Assembly (NCBI GenBank): GCA_963699055.1
Contig: CAVOTA010000002.1
Location: forward strand, 1,426,001-1,490,000
Direction: 5' to 3'
Length of the DNA stretch: 64,000 bases
Origin: Bog-756 sp963699055
Lineage (GTDB): Bacteria; Actinomycetota; Acidimicrobiia; Acidimicrobiales; RAAP-2
The notes under the pieces are model-generated. The model did not search any database. It was not told where the DNA came from and saw only the letters and a list, made by a program, of their open reading frames with translations. The translations under genes and the position numbers were made by a program. Positions 6,858 to 17,300 of this stretch are shown piece after piece; within the stretch, counting starts at the first letter, position 1, and each line of letters opens with the position of its first letter.

Positions 6858-8837
6858 TCAGGCCGGCAGTGGTGCGGACTGCACGGCACCGAAGCCCACG
6901 ATGGGGCCGTTCAGCTTGATACCGGCCATGTCGCCGTAGAAGCCGGCGTCACCCTCGTTGAAGACGCCGCCGGCCTGGGCGTACAGCCAGTAGCCGTTCC
7001 CGGAGGCCGTCGAGGCGATGCCCGCGATCGGGGCGGCCAGCGCCGTGCCGGCGAGCGAGCCGTGGAACCCGGCCGAGCCGTAGGCGAAGACGCCGCCGTC
7101 GGCGGCGGCCAGCAGGTAGCCCGTATCCGACGGGTCGGGAGCGATCCCGACCACCGGGGCGGCCAGCGTGGTACCGCCGGTGGAGCCGTAGTAGTGCGCG
7201 TCGCCGTAGGCGAAGACGCCGCCGTCGGAGGCCACCATCCAGTAGCCGTCGCCGGTGGACGTCGAGGCGATCCCGACCACGGGCTTGTCGAGGGTCAGGT
7301 TGCCCGTCGAGCCGTGGAAGATGGCGTCGCCGTAGGCGAACACGCCGCCGTCGGAGGCCACCAGCCAGTAGCCGGCCCCGTCCGGGGTGGCGGCGATCCC
7401 GACCACCGGCTCGTTCAGCGTGAGGTTGCCCGCGGAGCCGTAGAACTGGGCGTCGCCGTAGGCGAACACACCGCCGTCGGAGGCCACCAGCCAGTAGCCG
7501 CCGCCGTCCGGCGTCAGCGCCATGCCCACGATGGGCTTGTTCAGCTGGATGTCGCCGGCGGAGCCGAAGTAGCCGGCGTTACCGGGCACCTGGCCGTAGG
7601 AGAAGATCCCACCGTCGGACGCCCCCAGGAAGTACCCGGGGTTGTAGTTGTACCGGTCGGACGGGCTGGTGACCGACGGGGTCGTCTCGTCGTAGCCGAT
7701 CACGGTGACGTTCACGACGCCGGAGCCCGGAGGCGCCGTCGTGGTGATCGTGTTGTCGTTCACGACGGTGAACGTCGGCTGGTTGACCGTGCCGAAGTTC
7801 ACGGCGAAGGCCGGACCGGCGGCGGGATCGTTGTTGCCGTTGAACCCGATGCCGTGGATGACCACGGAGTTGCCACCCGCCGCCGTACCCGTGCCCGGGG
7901 TCACGCCGGTCACGATGGCACCCAGCGTCGGGTCGACCCAGGTGAACCGGTCGAGCGGCTGGAGCTTGGACGGACCGGCGGCCGTGGTCACGGTGACGTT
8001 GGTGAGGTCCTGGGTGTTGCCGTCACCCGGCGACGGCGCCGTCGAGTACGGGAAGTTCGGCCCCGCCGGCGTGGTGCAGAGGATCACGTTGGGGCTGATC
8101 ACCTGCAGGTCGGTGGCGAGGGCCGAGCCGAAGTGGACGGCGGTGGCCCCGGTGAAGTTGCTGCCGACCAGCTTCACCTGGGTGCCTCCCGCGCTCACAC
8201 CCGAGTTCGGGATCACGTTGTTGATGAAGCCGGCGGCGGGGATGATCGGGGCCGAGGCGATCTCGACCGGCGGCGGCCCGGTGCAGGCGCCGGCGAAGGC
8301 GAGGGCGCCCAGGGCGACGGACAGCTGGCCCGACGGATTGAAGTACACCTGCGTGGAGGTGGCCCCGGCGTTGGCGTTGAACTGGCCCACGCTCCCGGCG
8401 AGCGTCAGGGGGTACGTGGCACCGACCGGGAACGATGCCGGCAGGGTCACGTTGGTCGTGAACGTGGCCGTCTGGCTGGCCGGCGTAGCGTTGGTGGCGG
8501 TGATCTGCGTGGTGAAGGTGACGGCCAGGGTCTTGCCGGCGGCCAGCGTGGTCGTGGCGTTGGACACCAGCGTCGAGTTGAGCGCCAGTCCGGCGATGGA
8601 GAAGTTGTTCCCCTGGTTGACCGGGCTCGGGCTGACCGAGGCGGTCACGCTCGCCGTGATCGGCGTCTCACCGGCCGGTGCCGCCAGGTCGCAGTTGGTG
8701 GTGCCGACCGGGGTGCTGGCGCCGGCGGTACCGGCGGCGGCCACGAGGCCGACCGCACCGGCGAGCCCGGCGGTGGTGATCGCGAGCGCCGTACCGATCG
8801 AGGCCAAGCGGGTGGACAGTGACCGTGATGCTCTCAT
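6858..8837 (-). CDS. Secreted protein with IPT/TIG domains and six DGGVF-type repeats
   Basis: The 659-residue product has a signal peptide (MRASRSLSTRL, then a hydrophobic run ending near AGASTP). A beta-rich region of about 170 residues follows, then two IPT/TIG Ig-like domains (near 190-290 and 300-395; motifs VIPNSGVSAGGTQVKLVGSNF and VTPGTGTAAGGNSVVIHGIGF). The C-terminal 260 residues are six imperfect repeats of about 45-50 residues, each with a GYWLVASDGGVFAYGDA core and a PVVGIA..PDG link, suggesting a propeller or solenoid. The ATG has AGGAG eight bases upstream. It is probably a cell-surface or matrix protein; no catalytic motif is seen. Confidence 0.82.
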   Translation of the reverse strand: MRASRSLSTRLASIGTALAITTAGLAGAVGLVAAAGTAGASTPVGTTNCDLAAPAGETPITASVTASVSPSPVNQGNNFSIAGLALNSTLVSNATTTLAAGKTLAVTFTTQITATNATPASQTATFTTNVTLPASFPVGATYPLTLAGSVGQFNANAGATSTQVYFNPSGQLSVALGALAFAGACTGPPPVEIASAPIIPAAGFINNVIPNSGVSAGGTQVKLVGSNFTGATAVHFGSALATDLQVISPNVILCTTPAGPNFPYSTAPSPGDGNTQDLTNVTVTTAAGPSKLQPLDRFTWVDPTLGAIVTGVTPGTGTAAGGNSVVIHGIGFNGNNDPAAGPAFAVNFGTVNQPTFTVVNDNTITTTAPPGSGVVNVTVIGYDETTPSVTSPSDRYNYNPGYFLGASDGGIFSYGQVPGNAGYFGSAGDIQLNKPIVGMALTPDGGGYWLVASDGGVFAYGDAQFYGSAGNLTLNEPVVGIAATPDGAGYWLVASDGGVFAYGDAIFHGSTGNLTLDKPVVGIASTSTGDGYWMVASDGGVFAYGDAHYYGSTGGTTLAAPVVGIAPDPSDTGYLLAAADGGVFAYGSAGFHGSLAGTALAAPIAGIASTASGNGYWLYAQAGGVFNEGDAGFYGDMAGIKLNGPIVGFGAVQSAPLPA

Positions 8838-8958
8838 CTACGTCTCTCCTGACGTTTCATGTCGGTGCGACCCGTGGGGTCGCCCCTCCCGTACCGATAG
8901 GCGATGCACCGGCGCCGCCCCCTCGAACTTCCCCCGGGGTGGTCGGCAATCCACTGGC

Positions 8959-8987
8959 AACCTAGGGGAAGCCCGCCCGTATTGCAA
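8959..8987 (-). promoter_or_regulatory. Probable promoter of the IPT/repeat protein gene
   Basis: On the minus strand TTGCAA (8987-8982) and TAGGTT (8964-8959) are separated by 17 nt. The implied 5' leader is about 115 nt. The -35 hexamer is identical to that proposed for the giant IPT gene (38380-38385). Confidence 0.5.
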
Positions 8988-9094
8988 TCAGGCCGGCGTG
9001 CCCGCGCCGGCCGGCCGCGGGAGCCGGTCCACAGGACGGCGTACAGTCGCGGCATGCACGCGAGAGCGACGCCGCCGCGCCCGGGTGGCGCACG

Positions 9095-9871
9095 GTGACG
9101 GGGGTGGTCGATGGCGTGTTCGGGCCGGGGCAATTGGAGGAGCTGTGCGCGTTCTTCCTGGTCAACGGCTATGCGACGCTGCGCGGTGCCATCGCCGACG
9201 ACGAGCTGGCTTCGGCCGAGGGCGAGCTGGTGGCGGCCCAGGAGGCGGTGGCGGCCGGCGCACCGGGGGACCGTCACGCGACCGACATCCTCGATGCACC
9301 CGACGCCGAGGTCGACGGCCGACCGTTCGCCCACTACGTGGTGTTCGCCACCCGGGCGTCCGCGTCCGCCCACCGGGTCGTCCACACGCCCGACCTGGTG
9401 GAGGTCAACCGCCGGCTGCTCGGTGCCCATGCCTGGCTCCTCGACTACGAGCAGTTCGGGATCGTCTACCAGGACGCCCGACCCGGGCCCCGATCCGCGT
9501 ATTCGCGCATCGGGTGGCACACCGACCACCAGTCCGGTCCGCACCTCGACATCTGGCCGGCCGTGGCCTTCACCGTCCACTTCGACCCCACGTCGCCGGC
9601 CAACGGCTTCCTGCGGGTGCTGCCCGGCAGCCACCTCGGCGGGACCGACGGCATCCCTCCCGGATTCGAACGGGTCCCCGGTGAGATCGCCCTCTACCAG
9701 GAGCGGGGCGACGTCCTCTTCCATCACGCCGACCTCTGGCACGGGGCGGCGCGGGCCACGGCCGACGGTCCGGACGCGGTCCGGCGCCACCTGCGCGGCA
9801 GCTGGCACGGCGGTACCCGCCTCCCCGTCGGACACGGCACCGACGACTTCGTCAAGAACGCCCTGCGCTGA
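9095..9871 (+). CDS. Phytanoyl-CoA dioxygenase (PhyH) family protein
   Basis: This 258-residue protein belongs to the Fe(II)/2-oxoglutarate-dependent PhyH family. The metal-binding HxD is in WHTDHQSGPHLD, the distal histidine in HHADLWHGAA and the 2-oxoglutarate arginine in RRHLRGSW. PANGFLRVLPGSH is a typical core strand. The start is GTG 9095; no strong ribosome-binding site precedes it. The substrate cannot be read from the sequence, since family members act on acyl-CoAs, antibiotics or small acids. The gene stands alone between the divergent surface-protein gene and two small DUF genes. Confidence 0.8.
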   Translation: MTGVVDGVFGPGQLEELCAFFLVNGYATLRGAIADDELASAEGELVAAQEAVAAGAPGDRHATDILDAPDAEVDGRPFAHYVVFATRASASAHRVVHTPDLVEVNRRLLGAHAWLLDYEQFGIVYQDARPGPRSAYSRIGWHTDHQSGPHLDIWPAVAFTVHFDPTSPANGFLRVLPGSHLGGTDGIPPGFERVPGEIALYQERGDVLFHHADLWHGAARATADGPDAVRRHLRGSWHGGTRLPVGHGTDDFVKNALR

Positions 9872-9954
9872 CCACCCGGCGGCCCGCCGACGTGACATCG
9901 GGGACCGGCCCGCCGACGGGACGGCCCCACCGGCCCGACGGTAAGGTCCCGACC

Positions 9955-10200
9955 ATGCACCTCTACGCCGCATACCTGGGTGGCCCGCTCGACGACGGGC
10001 GCATGGGCGAAGGTCACGAAGTCGTCCTGGTCGTCGCCGCCGACCGGGACGAGGCCAAGCGGCGGGCGACCGGCAAGTGGCGCGGGGCGCCCCCGGGCCA
10101 CCTCGACGCGCTCGTGCGCGTCGACCGCGTGGACGGCCACGAGGTGACCCTGGCCGAGGTCGGCGGGGGCGACGTCCTCGACGGCGAGACGTTCAACTGA
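9955..10200 (+). CDS. Small DUF1543-type protein
   Basis: The 81-residue protein starts MHLYAAYLGGPLDDGRMGEG and continues HEVVLVVAADRDEAKRRATGKW. This resembles the DUF1543 domain, in which M.L...YLGG and a later HEV segment recur. Function is unknown. ATG 9955 is chosen because the family similarity begins there; an upstream in-frame ATG at 9892 would add an unlikely Pro/Arg-rich leader. The DUF2237 gene follows after 20 bp, so the two may be cotranscribed. Confidence 0.65.
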   Translation: MHLYAAYLGGPLDDGRMGEGHEVVLVVAADRDEAKRRATGKWRGAPPGHLDALVRVDRVDGHEVTLAEVGGGDVLDGETFN

Positions 10201-10220
10201 GGACCGGGGCGCCCGGTCCG

Positions 10221-10607
10221 GTGGGAGAGCGCAACGTGCTCGGTGGCGAGCTCGAGCTGTGCGGGGTGGATCCCGTGACCGGCTTCTACCGGGACGGCTG
10301 CTGCTCGACCGGACCCGAGGACCTCGGGAGCCACACCATCTGTGCGGTGGTGACCGCTGAATTCCTGGCCCATCAGCAGTTGATCGGCAACGACCTGACG
10401 ACCCCGGTCCCCGCGTACCGGTTCCCCGGCCTGCACCCCGGCGACCGGTGGTGCGTGACCGCCGCCAACTGGCTCCGGGCCCATCAGGACGGCGCCGCCG
10501 CGTTCGTGGTGCTGGCGGCGACCCACGAACGCGCCGTCGAGATCGTTCCCCTCGACGTGCTGCGCCGCTACGCCGTCGACGTCCCCACCGGGCCCGGGGA
10601 CCTGTAG
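10221..10607 (+). CDS. DUF2237 family protein
   Basis: The product of about 128 residues matches the DUF2237 pattern: NVLGGELELCGVDPVTGFYR, DGCCSTGPEDLGSHTICAV, TAEFLAHQ, GNDLTTPVP, FPGLHPGDRWCVTA and LAATHERAVEIVPLDVLRRY. Conserved cysteines (GCC, WCV) are present. Function is not established. GTG 10221 is used as the start. GTG 10236, with GGGAGA eight bases upstream, would remove five residues and is equally likely on ribosome-binding grounds. An Arg-rich upstream extension of the frame is not coding. Confidence 0.8.
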   Translation: MGERNVLGGELELCGVDPVTGFYRDGCCSTGPEDLGSHTICAVVTAEFLAHQQLIGNDLTTPVPAYRFPGLHPGDRWCVTAANWLRAHQDGAAAFVVLAATHERAVEIVPLDVLRRYAVDVPTGPGDL

Positions 10608-10717
10608 ACGTCGGGCCCTGCCCCGGCAGCCTGCTTAGGATGGCCGCTCGGGGAGATACCGCCGGACACCACCGGCACCGTCGTACGCACGGTTCCCCCA
10701 CTGACGGGAGGACCACC

Positions 10718-11683
10718 ATGCAGACACGCCTGACCGAGCTCCTCGGGATCGAGCACCCGGTGATGCTCGCCGGGATGGGCGGCGTCAGCTACCACCAGCT
10801 GGCGGCGGCCGTGTCCGAGGCCGGCGGCATCGGCACCCTGGGTGCGGCCACCATGAGCGACGAGGTGATGGACGCCGAGATGGCCGCCATGGCGCGTCTG
10901 ACCGACAGGCCCTGGGGTGTCGACCTGCTGACGGCCATGCCCGGCGACATGGCGGCACAGGTCCAGCGGATCATCGACGGCGGTGCCCGCATCTTCGTCG
11001 GTGCCCTGGGCGTGCCCCACGAGGTGATCGCCCTGTGCCACGACGCCGACGTGCTGGTCGTCAACATGTGCGGTCGGGTCCACCACGCCGTCCAGGCCGT
11101 CGAGGCCGGGTGCGACCTGGTGGTCGCCCAGGGCACCGAGGCCGGGGGCCACACCGGCCGCGTGGCCACCATGCCCCTCGTCCCCCAGATCGTCGACGCC
11201 GTGGGCGACCGGGTTCCGGTGGTGGCCGCCGGCGGCATCGTCGACGGCCGGGGGCTGGCCGCCGCCCTGGCGCTGGGGGCCGACGGCGTCTGGTTGGGCA
11301 CCCGGTTCATCGCCACGCCGGAGGCACGGGTTTCCCTCGGCTACCACGACGCCCTACTGGCCGCCGACGAGAGCCGTACCACGGTCAGCCGGGCCTACAG
11401 CGGCAAGCCCATGCGGGTCCTGGCCAACCGGCACACCGACTACTACGACCAGCACCCCGAGGAGCTGGCGGCCTTCCCCGAGCAGATGCTCCGTTCGCTG
11501 ACCGGTGGCGTGCTCCACCTCCCGACCGGGCCCGATGACCCCGACATCGATCCCGAGCGGGAGTGCTACCCGACCGGGCAGGGGGTCGGTGCCATCGACG
11601 AACTGGTGCCCGCCGGCGAGCTGGTGGGCCGGATCGTGGCCGAGGCCGAGGAGGCCCTCCGCCGGGTCGACCGACTGCGCTGA
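10718..11683 (+). CDS. Nitronate monooxygenase / 2-nitropropane dioxygenase-like flavoprotein
   Basis: This 321-residue FMN-dependent TIM-barrel protein starts MQTRLTELLGIEHPVMLAGM. Family motifs include AVSEAGGIGTLGAATM, the catalytic-loop stretch GTEAGGHTGR and the phosphate-binding AAGGIVDGRGLAAALALGADGVWLGTRF region. The ATG is preceded by GGGAGG. It resembles IpdC (46354-47430) in fold and motifs but is a separate paralogue and is not beside steroid genes. Substrates in the family range from nitronates to enoyl-type CoA thioesters, so its own substrate is open. Confidence 0.85.
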   Translation: MQTRLTELLGIEHPVMLAGMGGVSYHQLAAAVSEAGGIGTLGAATMSDEVMDAEMAAMARLTDRPWGVDLLTAMPGDMAAQVQRIIDGGARIFVGALGVPHEVIALCHDADVLVVNMCGRVHHAVQAVEAGCDLVVAQGTEAGGHTGRVATMPLVPQIVDAVGDRVPVVAAGGIVDGRGLAAALALGADGVWLGTRFIATPEARVSLGYHDALLAADESRTTVSRAYSGKPMRVLANRHTDYYDQHPEELAAFPEQMLRSLTGGVLHLPTGPDDPDIDPERECYPTGQGVGAIDELVPAGELVGRIVAEAEEALRRVDRLR

Positions 11684-11699
11684 GGGTCGGCGGCGGGGC

Positions 11700-14138
11700 C
11701 TATGCCTGGTTCGCCTCGGCCTGGTTCGCCTCGGCCTGGTAGCTCCGGCACGGCTCGCCCCGCAGCGTCCCGCACGCCGGCAGGGTCGTCGTCGCCTTCA
11801 CGTTGTGGACCACGTCGACGGTGAGCGACGAGGCGATGGCGCCCCCCAGTCCGATCGACACCGGTTGGCCGGAGTCCACCGATGCGAACTCCCAGGTCGG
11901 ACGGTCCCCACCGGGTGCCGACACCACGACCCGCAGTTCCGTGCCGGTCCGGAAGGTATGCACGATCGGGTCGATGGGGATGCGGACCAGTGTGTACCTG
12001 GTCGGCGACAGGTCGGCCGCGTCGGAGGCGAGGTAGGTCGGGAGGGTGAACAGTTTGGTCGACGTGGACACGTCCTTTTGGTTGGAGCTCCGCAGGAAGC
12101 CCGACGTCACGTACTCCTCCTGCCCGGCCCCGGGCCGGACCTCGGTGATCGTGGCCTGCAGGTCCACCACCGGGGTACCCGAGAGCACCCACAGGTCGAG
12201 GGTGGCCGGACCCACGATGGTGGTGTCGGACGTCATCGGCTTCGTCTGGAAGCCGGCGCCGTCGACCGCCGGAACGGGCGTCCAGTCCCAGCCCGGATCG
12301 GCGGCCCAGGCGTTCCCTGTCGACGGCAGGCTGGTGGCCGGCCGCACGCTCGGGTCGAGGACGACCGTCGCCGCCGACGCCCCGTGGGACGCCACACCGG
12401 TGTCCAGGCTCCCGTGGGCACCGAGCCACAGCGAGGTCACCCGGCCGGCCGGCGGCCACTGCGCGTAGCCGGCGCTGTACGTCGACTGGGGGTCGCCGGC
12501 ACCCACCGGTCCGGCGCCGTTGTCGAAGAGGACCTCGACCCGGGGGGTCTGGCGGCTGAAGAGGTGCCGGGCCTGGGACACCGACGTCGCCCACGTGAAC
12601 CGGATGGCGGGCAGCGGTGCCTGGGCCGTCGTCGAGGCGGCGAAGCTGGTGAAGGAGTCGAGGATGAGGCTCTCGAGGGGGTTCGGCGCCGTCGGGACCT
12701 TGTCCGCCACGTAGAGATCGAGGAATTCCAGCCAACGGCTGATGATCTGCGGGTCGGTGGAGTCGATGTGCCCACCGTTGACCAGGTTGGCGTAGACCGG
12801 TGTGGTCTTGGGCAGTGCCGACAGGAGCGCGGTCCACTGCGGCCCGGTCTGCTCGTCCTGCATGGCGCCGGACACGAACACCGGCACCGTGATGTGCTGG
12901 GCCCACTCGCTCATCGACCGTCGGTCGAACAACGAGGGGTCGCGTCCGGGCCCGGTGCCCGGGTCGACCAGCTGGGGACCGACGAGGGAGGACAGGCTCT
13001 CGGACTGCCCGTGGAGCGCCTGGTTGGCCAGGCACGTCGAGCCCGGACCCTCGGCGGCCATCTCGTAGTAGGTCCAGGGCTGGCCGACCCCCGGGACGGG
13101 TGTGGCGGCCAGGGGTACCAGGCTGCCGTCGCTCAGCGTCGCCGCCGGCTTGGCGTCGTCGATCCGGTCCCCGATCCAGCTGGCGGCGAACCCGCTGTTG
13201 AAGATGCCGCCGGGGTAGCCGGTGGAGAACAGGTCGTCGGTCGGGCTCATCGGGGCGATGGCGGCCAGGTCCGGCGGGTCCGTGCCGGCCGACGGGAGCT
13301 CCGACAGCCCGGAGTAGCTGATCCCCACCATGCCGACCTTGTGGTTGGCCACCCAGTCCTGGTGGGCCACGATCTCGACGGCGTCGTAGGCGTCGTAGTC
13401 GGACGGGTAGCCGAACAGGTCGTAGGCCCCGCCCGAGCAGCCGGTCCCCCGCATCTGCAGGCTGACGGTGGCGAAGCCCGCCACCCGGGCCACCACGGCG
13501 CCGACGTCGGTGGCGCTGTCGGGCAGCAGGTTCGGGTCGCCGCAGTCGGTGCAGGTGGTGTGCAGGGCCGAGGCCAGGAGCGACGGGATCGGGTCGGTGG
13601 GGCCGGCGGTGGCGTAGCCGGAGTACTCGATGACGGTGGGGCACGGGGCGGTCGCGCTGCACGTGGAGTTGTACGGGTACCGCACGGTGGCGGCCAGTTG
13701 GATCCCGTCGCGCATGGTGAGGTAGTTGAGACCCTCGTGCATGGGCTGGCCCGTGTAGAGCGACGAGTCCGTGGCCGGGTTGGCGCCGGGAGCCAGCACG
13801 GCGAACGGGGCCGAGGTCTCGCCGGTGGTGGTGTCCTGCCAGGCGTACCCCGACCCCGGGGTGAGGTCACGGATGATCAGCGAGCCCAGGGCGTCGGCCG
13901 AACCGGGGTTGGCCGGGTTGAGTACGGGGCTCCCGTTCTGGACCAGGGTGACCGTGTCGCCGGCGCCGGCGCCGGTCAGCCATGCCTCGTCCACCGAACC
14001 GCCGGCGTGCAGCGACGACGCGGCATCGGCGCCGGCCGGTGCGACCGCCACCAGCGTGGGCACCAGGCCCACACAGAGCGCGGCCACGGCGCCCGCGACC
14101 GCGTTCCCCCACGACGTACGGCGGTTCCGGCTGTGCAT
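11700..14138 (-). CDS. Secreted CocE/NonD-family hydrolase (X-Pro dipeptidyl-peptidase-like)
   Basis: The 812-residue product has an Arg-containing signal peptide ending near PAGADA, a short Ig-like N-terminal segment, then an alpha/beta hydrolase of the S15/CocE type. The nucleophile elbow is GISYSG, the acid probably lies in SGAMQDEQTGP and the histidine in VNGGHID. A C-terminal X-Pro-type beta-sandwich follows (TLDLWVLSGTPVVDLQ, TELRVVVSAPGGDRP). GGGGGAG precedes the ATG. The C-terminus ends in a 15-bp tandem repeat giving QAEANQAEANQA. It is probably an exported esterase or peptidase. Its stop lies only 16 bp from that of the convergent flavoprotein gene. Confidence 0.85.
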   Translation of the reverse strand: MHSRNRRTSWGNAVAGAVAALCVGLVPTLVAVAPAGADAASSLHAGGSVDEAWLTGAGAGDTVTLVQNGSPVLNPANPGSADALGSLIIRDLTPGSGYAWQDTTTGETSAPFAVLAPGANPATDSSLYTGQPMHEGLNYLTMRDGIQLAATVRYPYNSTCSATAPCPTVIEYSGYATAGPTDPIPSLLASALHTTCTDCGDPNLLPDSATDVGAVVARVAGFATVSLQMRGTGCSGGAYDLFGYPSDYDAYDAVEIVAHQDWVANHKVGMVGISYSGLSELPSAGTDPPDLAAIAPMSPTDDLFSTGYPGGIFNSGFAASWIGDRIDDAKPAATLSDGSLVPLAATPVPGVGQPWTYYEMAAEGPGSTCLANQALHGQSESLSSLVGPQLVDPGTGPGRDPSLFDRRSMSEWAQHITVPVFVSGAMQDEQTGPQWTALLSALPKTTPVYANLVNGGHIDSTDPQIISRWLEFLDLYVADKVPTAPNPLESLILDSFTSFAASTTAQAPLPAIRFTWATSVSQARHLFSRQTPRVEVLFDNGAGPVGAGDPQSTYSAGYAQWPPAGRVTSLWLGAHGSLDTGVASHGASAATVVLDPSVRPATSLPSTGNAWAADPGWDWTPVPAVDGAGFQTKPMTSDTTIVGPATLDLWVLSGTPVVDLQATITEVRPGAGQEEYVTSGFLRSSNQKDVSTSTKLFTLPTYLASDAADLSPTRYTLVRIPIDPIVHTFRTGTELRVVVSAPGGDRPTWEFASVDSGQPVSIGLGGAIASSLTVDVVHNVKATTTLPACGTLRGEPCRSYQAEANQAEANQA

Positions 14139-14236
14139 GACACTCCCCCTTGTTCGGCCCGGGCCCCGGCGGACTCCCGCGGGACAACTCGCGTTGCCGA
14201 CTCGCCCCATCTTGTCACGCGACCACCCGGTGGGTC

Positions 14237-14267
14237 GTCGCCGGCCGTCACGACGACGGTCGGCGAC
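14237..14267 (-). terminator. Hairpin terminator after the giant FN3 gene
   Basis: GTCGCCGGCCGTC (14237-14249) pairs with GACGGTCGGCGAC (14255-14267) over 13 bp with one G-U and a 5-nt loop. It lies 90 bp beyond the stop of the giant gene and upstream of the CocE gene in the same direction. Confidence 0.6.
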
Positions 14268-14356
14268 CGGGTCGGACCGGACGCGCCGCCCCCCGGGCTC
14301 GCACCTGGTGCGGACCCGGGGGACGTGGCGTCCAGCGGTCGTGTTCCCGCCGGCGG

Positions 14357-17300
14357 TCAGCCGATGATCACCTGCAGGGTCTGCGTGACGGTCACGGAAC
14401 CCGACGTGGCCGTCACCTTGACATTGGTCGTCTTCGCCGTCGACCTCGGGGTGCCGGACAGCGTCCCCGTCCCGTCCCCGTTGTCGTGGAAGGTGAGGCC
14501 GCCCAGGTGGCTCGAGATGGTCGCCGACAGGGCCACCGCAGCCGACCCTCCCGAGGTCCGCACCGTGAAGCTGCCGGGCGTGCCCTTGGTGAAGTTCGCC
14601 GTGGCGGACGACGTGATGGCCAGCACGTGGATCGTGAAGACCTGCGTCGTGTCCGGTCCCACGCCGTTGTTGGCGTGGATGGTCAGGCTGAAGGTGCCAC
14701 CTGCGGCCGGTCCCATCGCCCACAGCGCAGCCGTACCCGCCTTGCGGCCGGTGCCCGGTGTGAACGACACCCACGAGGGCAGCCCGGTCGCACTGAGGGT
14801 CGCCTTCGGGGTCCCGCCGGTGGTGATCGTCACCTGCATGTGCTTGCCGGCCGCGAGGCTCATCGATGCGGCCGAGGTGATGGTGGCCGAGTTCGACGAG
14901 GGGATCACGGAGTTCGAGGAGGCGGACGCCGCCCCGATGCCGTCGGCGTTACGGGCGACGACCGTGAAGGACACGGCCACGTCGTTGGCCAGCCCGGTCA
15001 CCGTGCACGAGGTCGAAGCCGTCACACAGGTCTTGCCCGAGGACGACAGGGCCGTGTAGCTGGTGATGGGCGAGCCCTCGTCGGACGGTGCCGTCCAGGA
15101 CACGGTGGCCGAGGCGTTGCCGGCGGTGGCCGACACCCCGGTCGGGGCGTCGGGCACCGTGGACGGCGTGACGCCGGTGGAGGCGGCCGATGCCGCCCCG
15201 GTCCCGTCGGCGTTGGTCGCCGTGACCGTGAAGGAGTAGCTCTCCCCGTTGGTCAGGCCGGACACCGTGCAGGAGGTCGTGCTGCCGTCGGGCGTGGAGC
15301 AGGTGTCCCCCACGCCGTCGCTCACCGAATAGCCGGTGATGGGCGAGCCCTCGGCGGACGGTGCCGTCCAGGACACGGTGGCCGACCGGTTGCCCGGCGC
15401 GGCCGACACCCCGGTCGGGGCGTCGGGCACCGTGGACGGGGTGACGCTGGTGGAGGCGGCCGAGGCCGCCCCGGTACCGTCGGCGTTGGTCGCCGTGACC
15501 GTGAAGGTGTAGCTGTGCCCGTTGGTCAGGCCCGCGACGGTGCACGAGGTGCCGCTCGTCGAGCAGGTCTGCCCGACGCCGTCGCTCGCCGTGTAGCCGG
15601 TGATGGGCGAGCCCTCGTCGGACGGTGCCGTCCAGGACACGGTGGCCGATGCGTGGCCGCCGGTGGCCGACACCCCGGTCGGGGCGTCCGGCACCGTGGA
15701 CGGCGTGACGCCGGTGGAGGCGGCCGATGCCGCCCCGGTCCCGTCGGCGTTGGTCGCCGTGACCGTGAAGGAGTAGCTCTCCCCGTTGGTCAGGCCGGAC
15801 ACCGTGCAGGAGGTCGTGCTGCCGTCGGGCGTGGAACAGGTGTCCCCCACGCCGTCGCTCACCGTGTAGCCGGTGATGGGCGAGCCCTCGGCGGACGGTG
15901 CCGTCCAGGACACGGTGGCCGACCGGTTGCCCGGCGCGGCCGACACCCCGGTCGGGGCGTCGGGCACCGTGGACGGGGTGACGCTGTTGGAGGCGGCCGA
16001 TGCCGCCCCGGTACCGTCGGCGTTGGTCGCCGTGACCGTGAAGGTGTAGGCGGTCAGCGGGGTGAGCCCGGTGACCGTGCACGACGTGGTGCTGCCGTCG
16101 GGCGTGGAGCAGGTGTCCCCCACGCCGTCGCTCACCGTGTAGCCGGTGATGGGCGAGCCCTCGGCGAACGGTGCCGTCCACGAGACCGTGGCCGACTGGT
16201 CGCCCGAGGTGGCGCTGACGCCGGTCGGGGCGTCGGGCACCGTGGACGGGGTCACGCTGTTGGAGGCGGCGGACACCTCACCGGCGCCGTTGGCGTTGGT
16301 GGCCTGCACCGTGAAGGCGTAGGAGGTGCCGTTGGCCAGGCCGGACACCGTGCAGGAGGTGGTGCTGCCGTCAGGCGTGGAGCAGGTGTCCCCCACGCCG
16401 TCGCTCACCGTGTAGCCGGTGATCGGCGAGCCCTCGTCGCCCGCCGCCGTCCAGGACACGCTGGCCGACGAGTTGCCGGCCGTGGCCGACACGCCGGTGG
16501 GCGCGTCGGGCACGGTCACCGGGACGACCGCGTTGGAGGCGGCCGAGGCGGCACCCGTGCCGTCGGCGTTGGAGGCCGTCACCGTGAAGGTGTAGCTCTG
16601 ACCGTTGGTCAGCCCCGTCACCGTGCAGGTGGTGGTGGTGCCGTCCGGGGTCGAGCAGGAGTCCCCGAGTCCGTCGCTGACGGTGTAGCCGGTGATGGCC
16701 GAGCCCTCGTCGAACGGTGCCGTCCAGAAGACCTGGGCCCCCTGGTTGATGGCGCCCGCCGTCACCCCGGTCGGGGCGTCGGGCACCGAGGACGGCGTGA
16801 CGCTGTTCGAGGCGGCGGAGGCCGCACCCGTGCCGTCGGCGTTGGTGGCGGTCACCGAGAAGGTGTACGCCGTGCCGTTGGACAGGCCCGTCACGGTGCA
16901 CGACGTCGTGCTGCCGTCAGGCGTCGTGCAGGTCTCGTTGGTGCCGTCACCGGTGGCCGTCACCGTGTAACCGGTGATGGCCGATCCCTCGTTGAACGGT
17001 GCCGTCCAGCTGACGGATGCCGACGAGGCGCCGGCCGTGGCCGTGGCCCCGGTCGGGGCGTCCGGCACCGTCGTGGGCAGGACCGCAGAGGAGGGCGCCG
17101 AGGCCGCACTGGTCCCGTAGGCGTTGGTCGCCGTGACCGTGAAGGTGTACGACACCTGGGCGGTCAGCCCCGACACCGTGCACGAGGTGGTGGCCGTCGT
17201 GCAGGTCTCGTTGGTGCCGTCACCGGTGGCCGTCACCGTGTAGCCGGTGATGGGCGATCCCTCGTTGAACGGTGCCGTCCAGCTGACGGTGGCCGACAGT

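Noticed and set aside
10077..10220. N-terminal extension of the DUF2237 protein
   Set aside because: The sequence is Arg/Pro-rich, overlaps the DUF1543 gene in another frame and lies outside the conserved family region.
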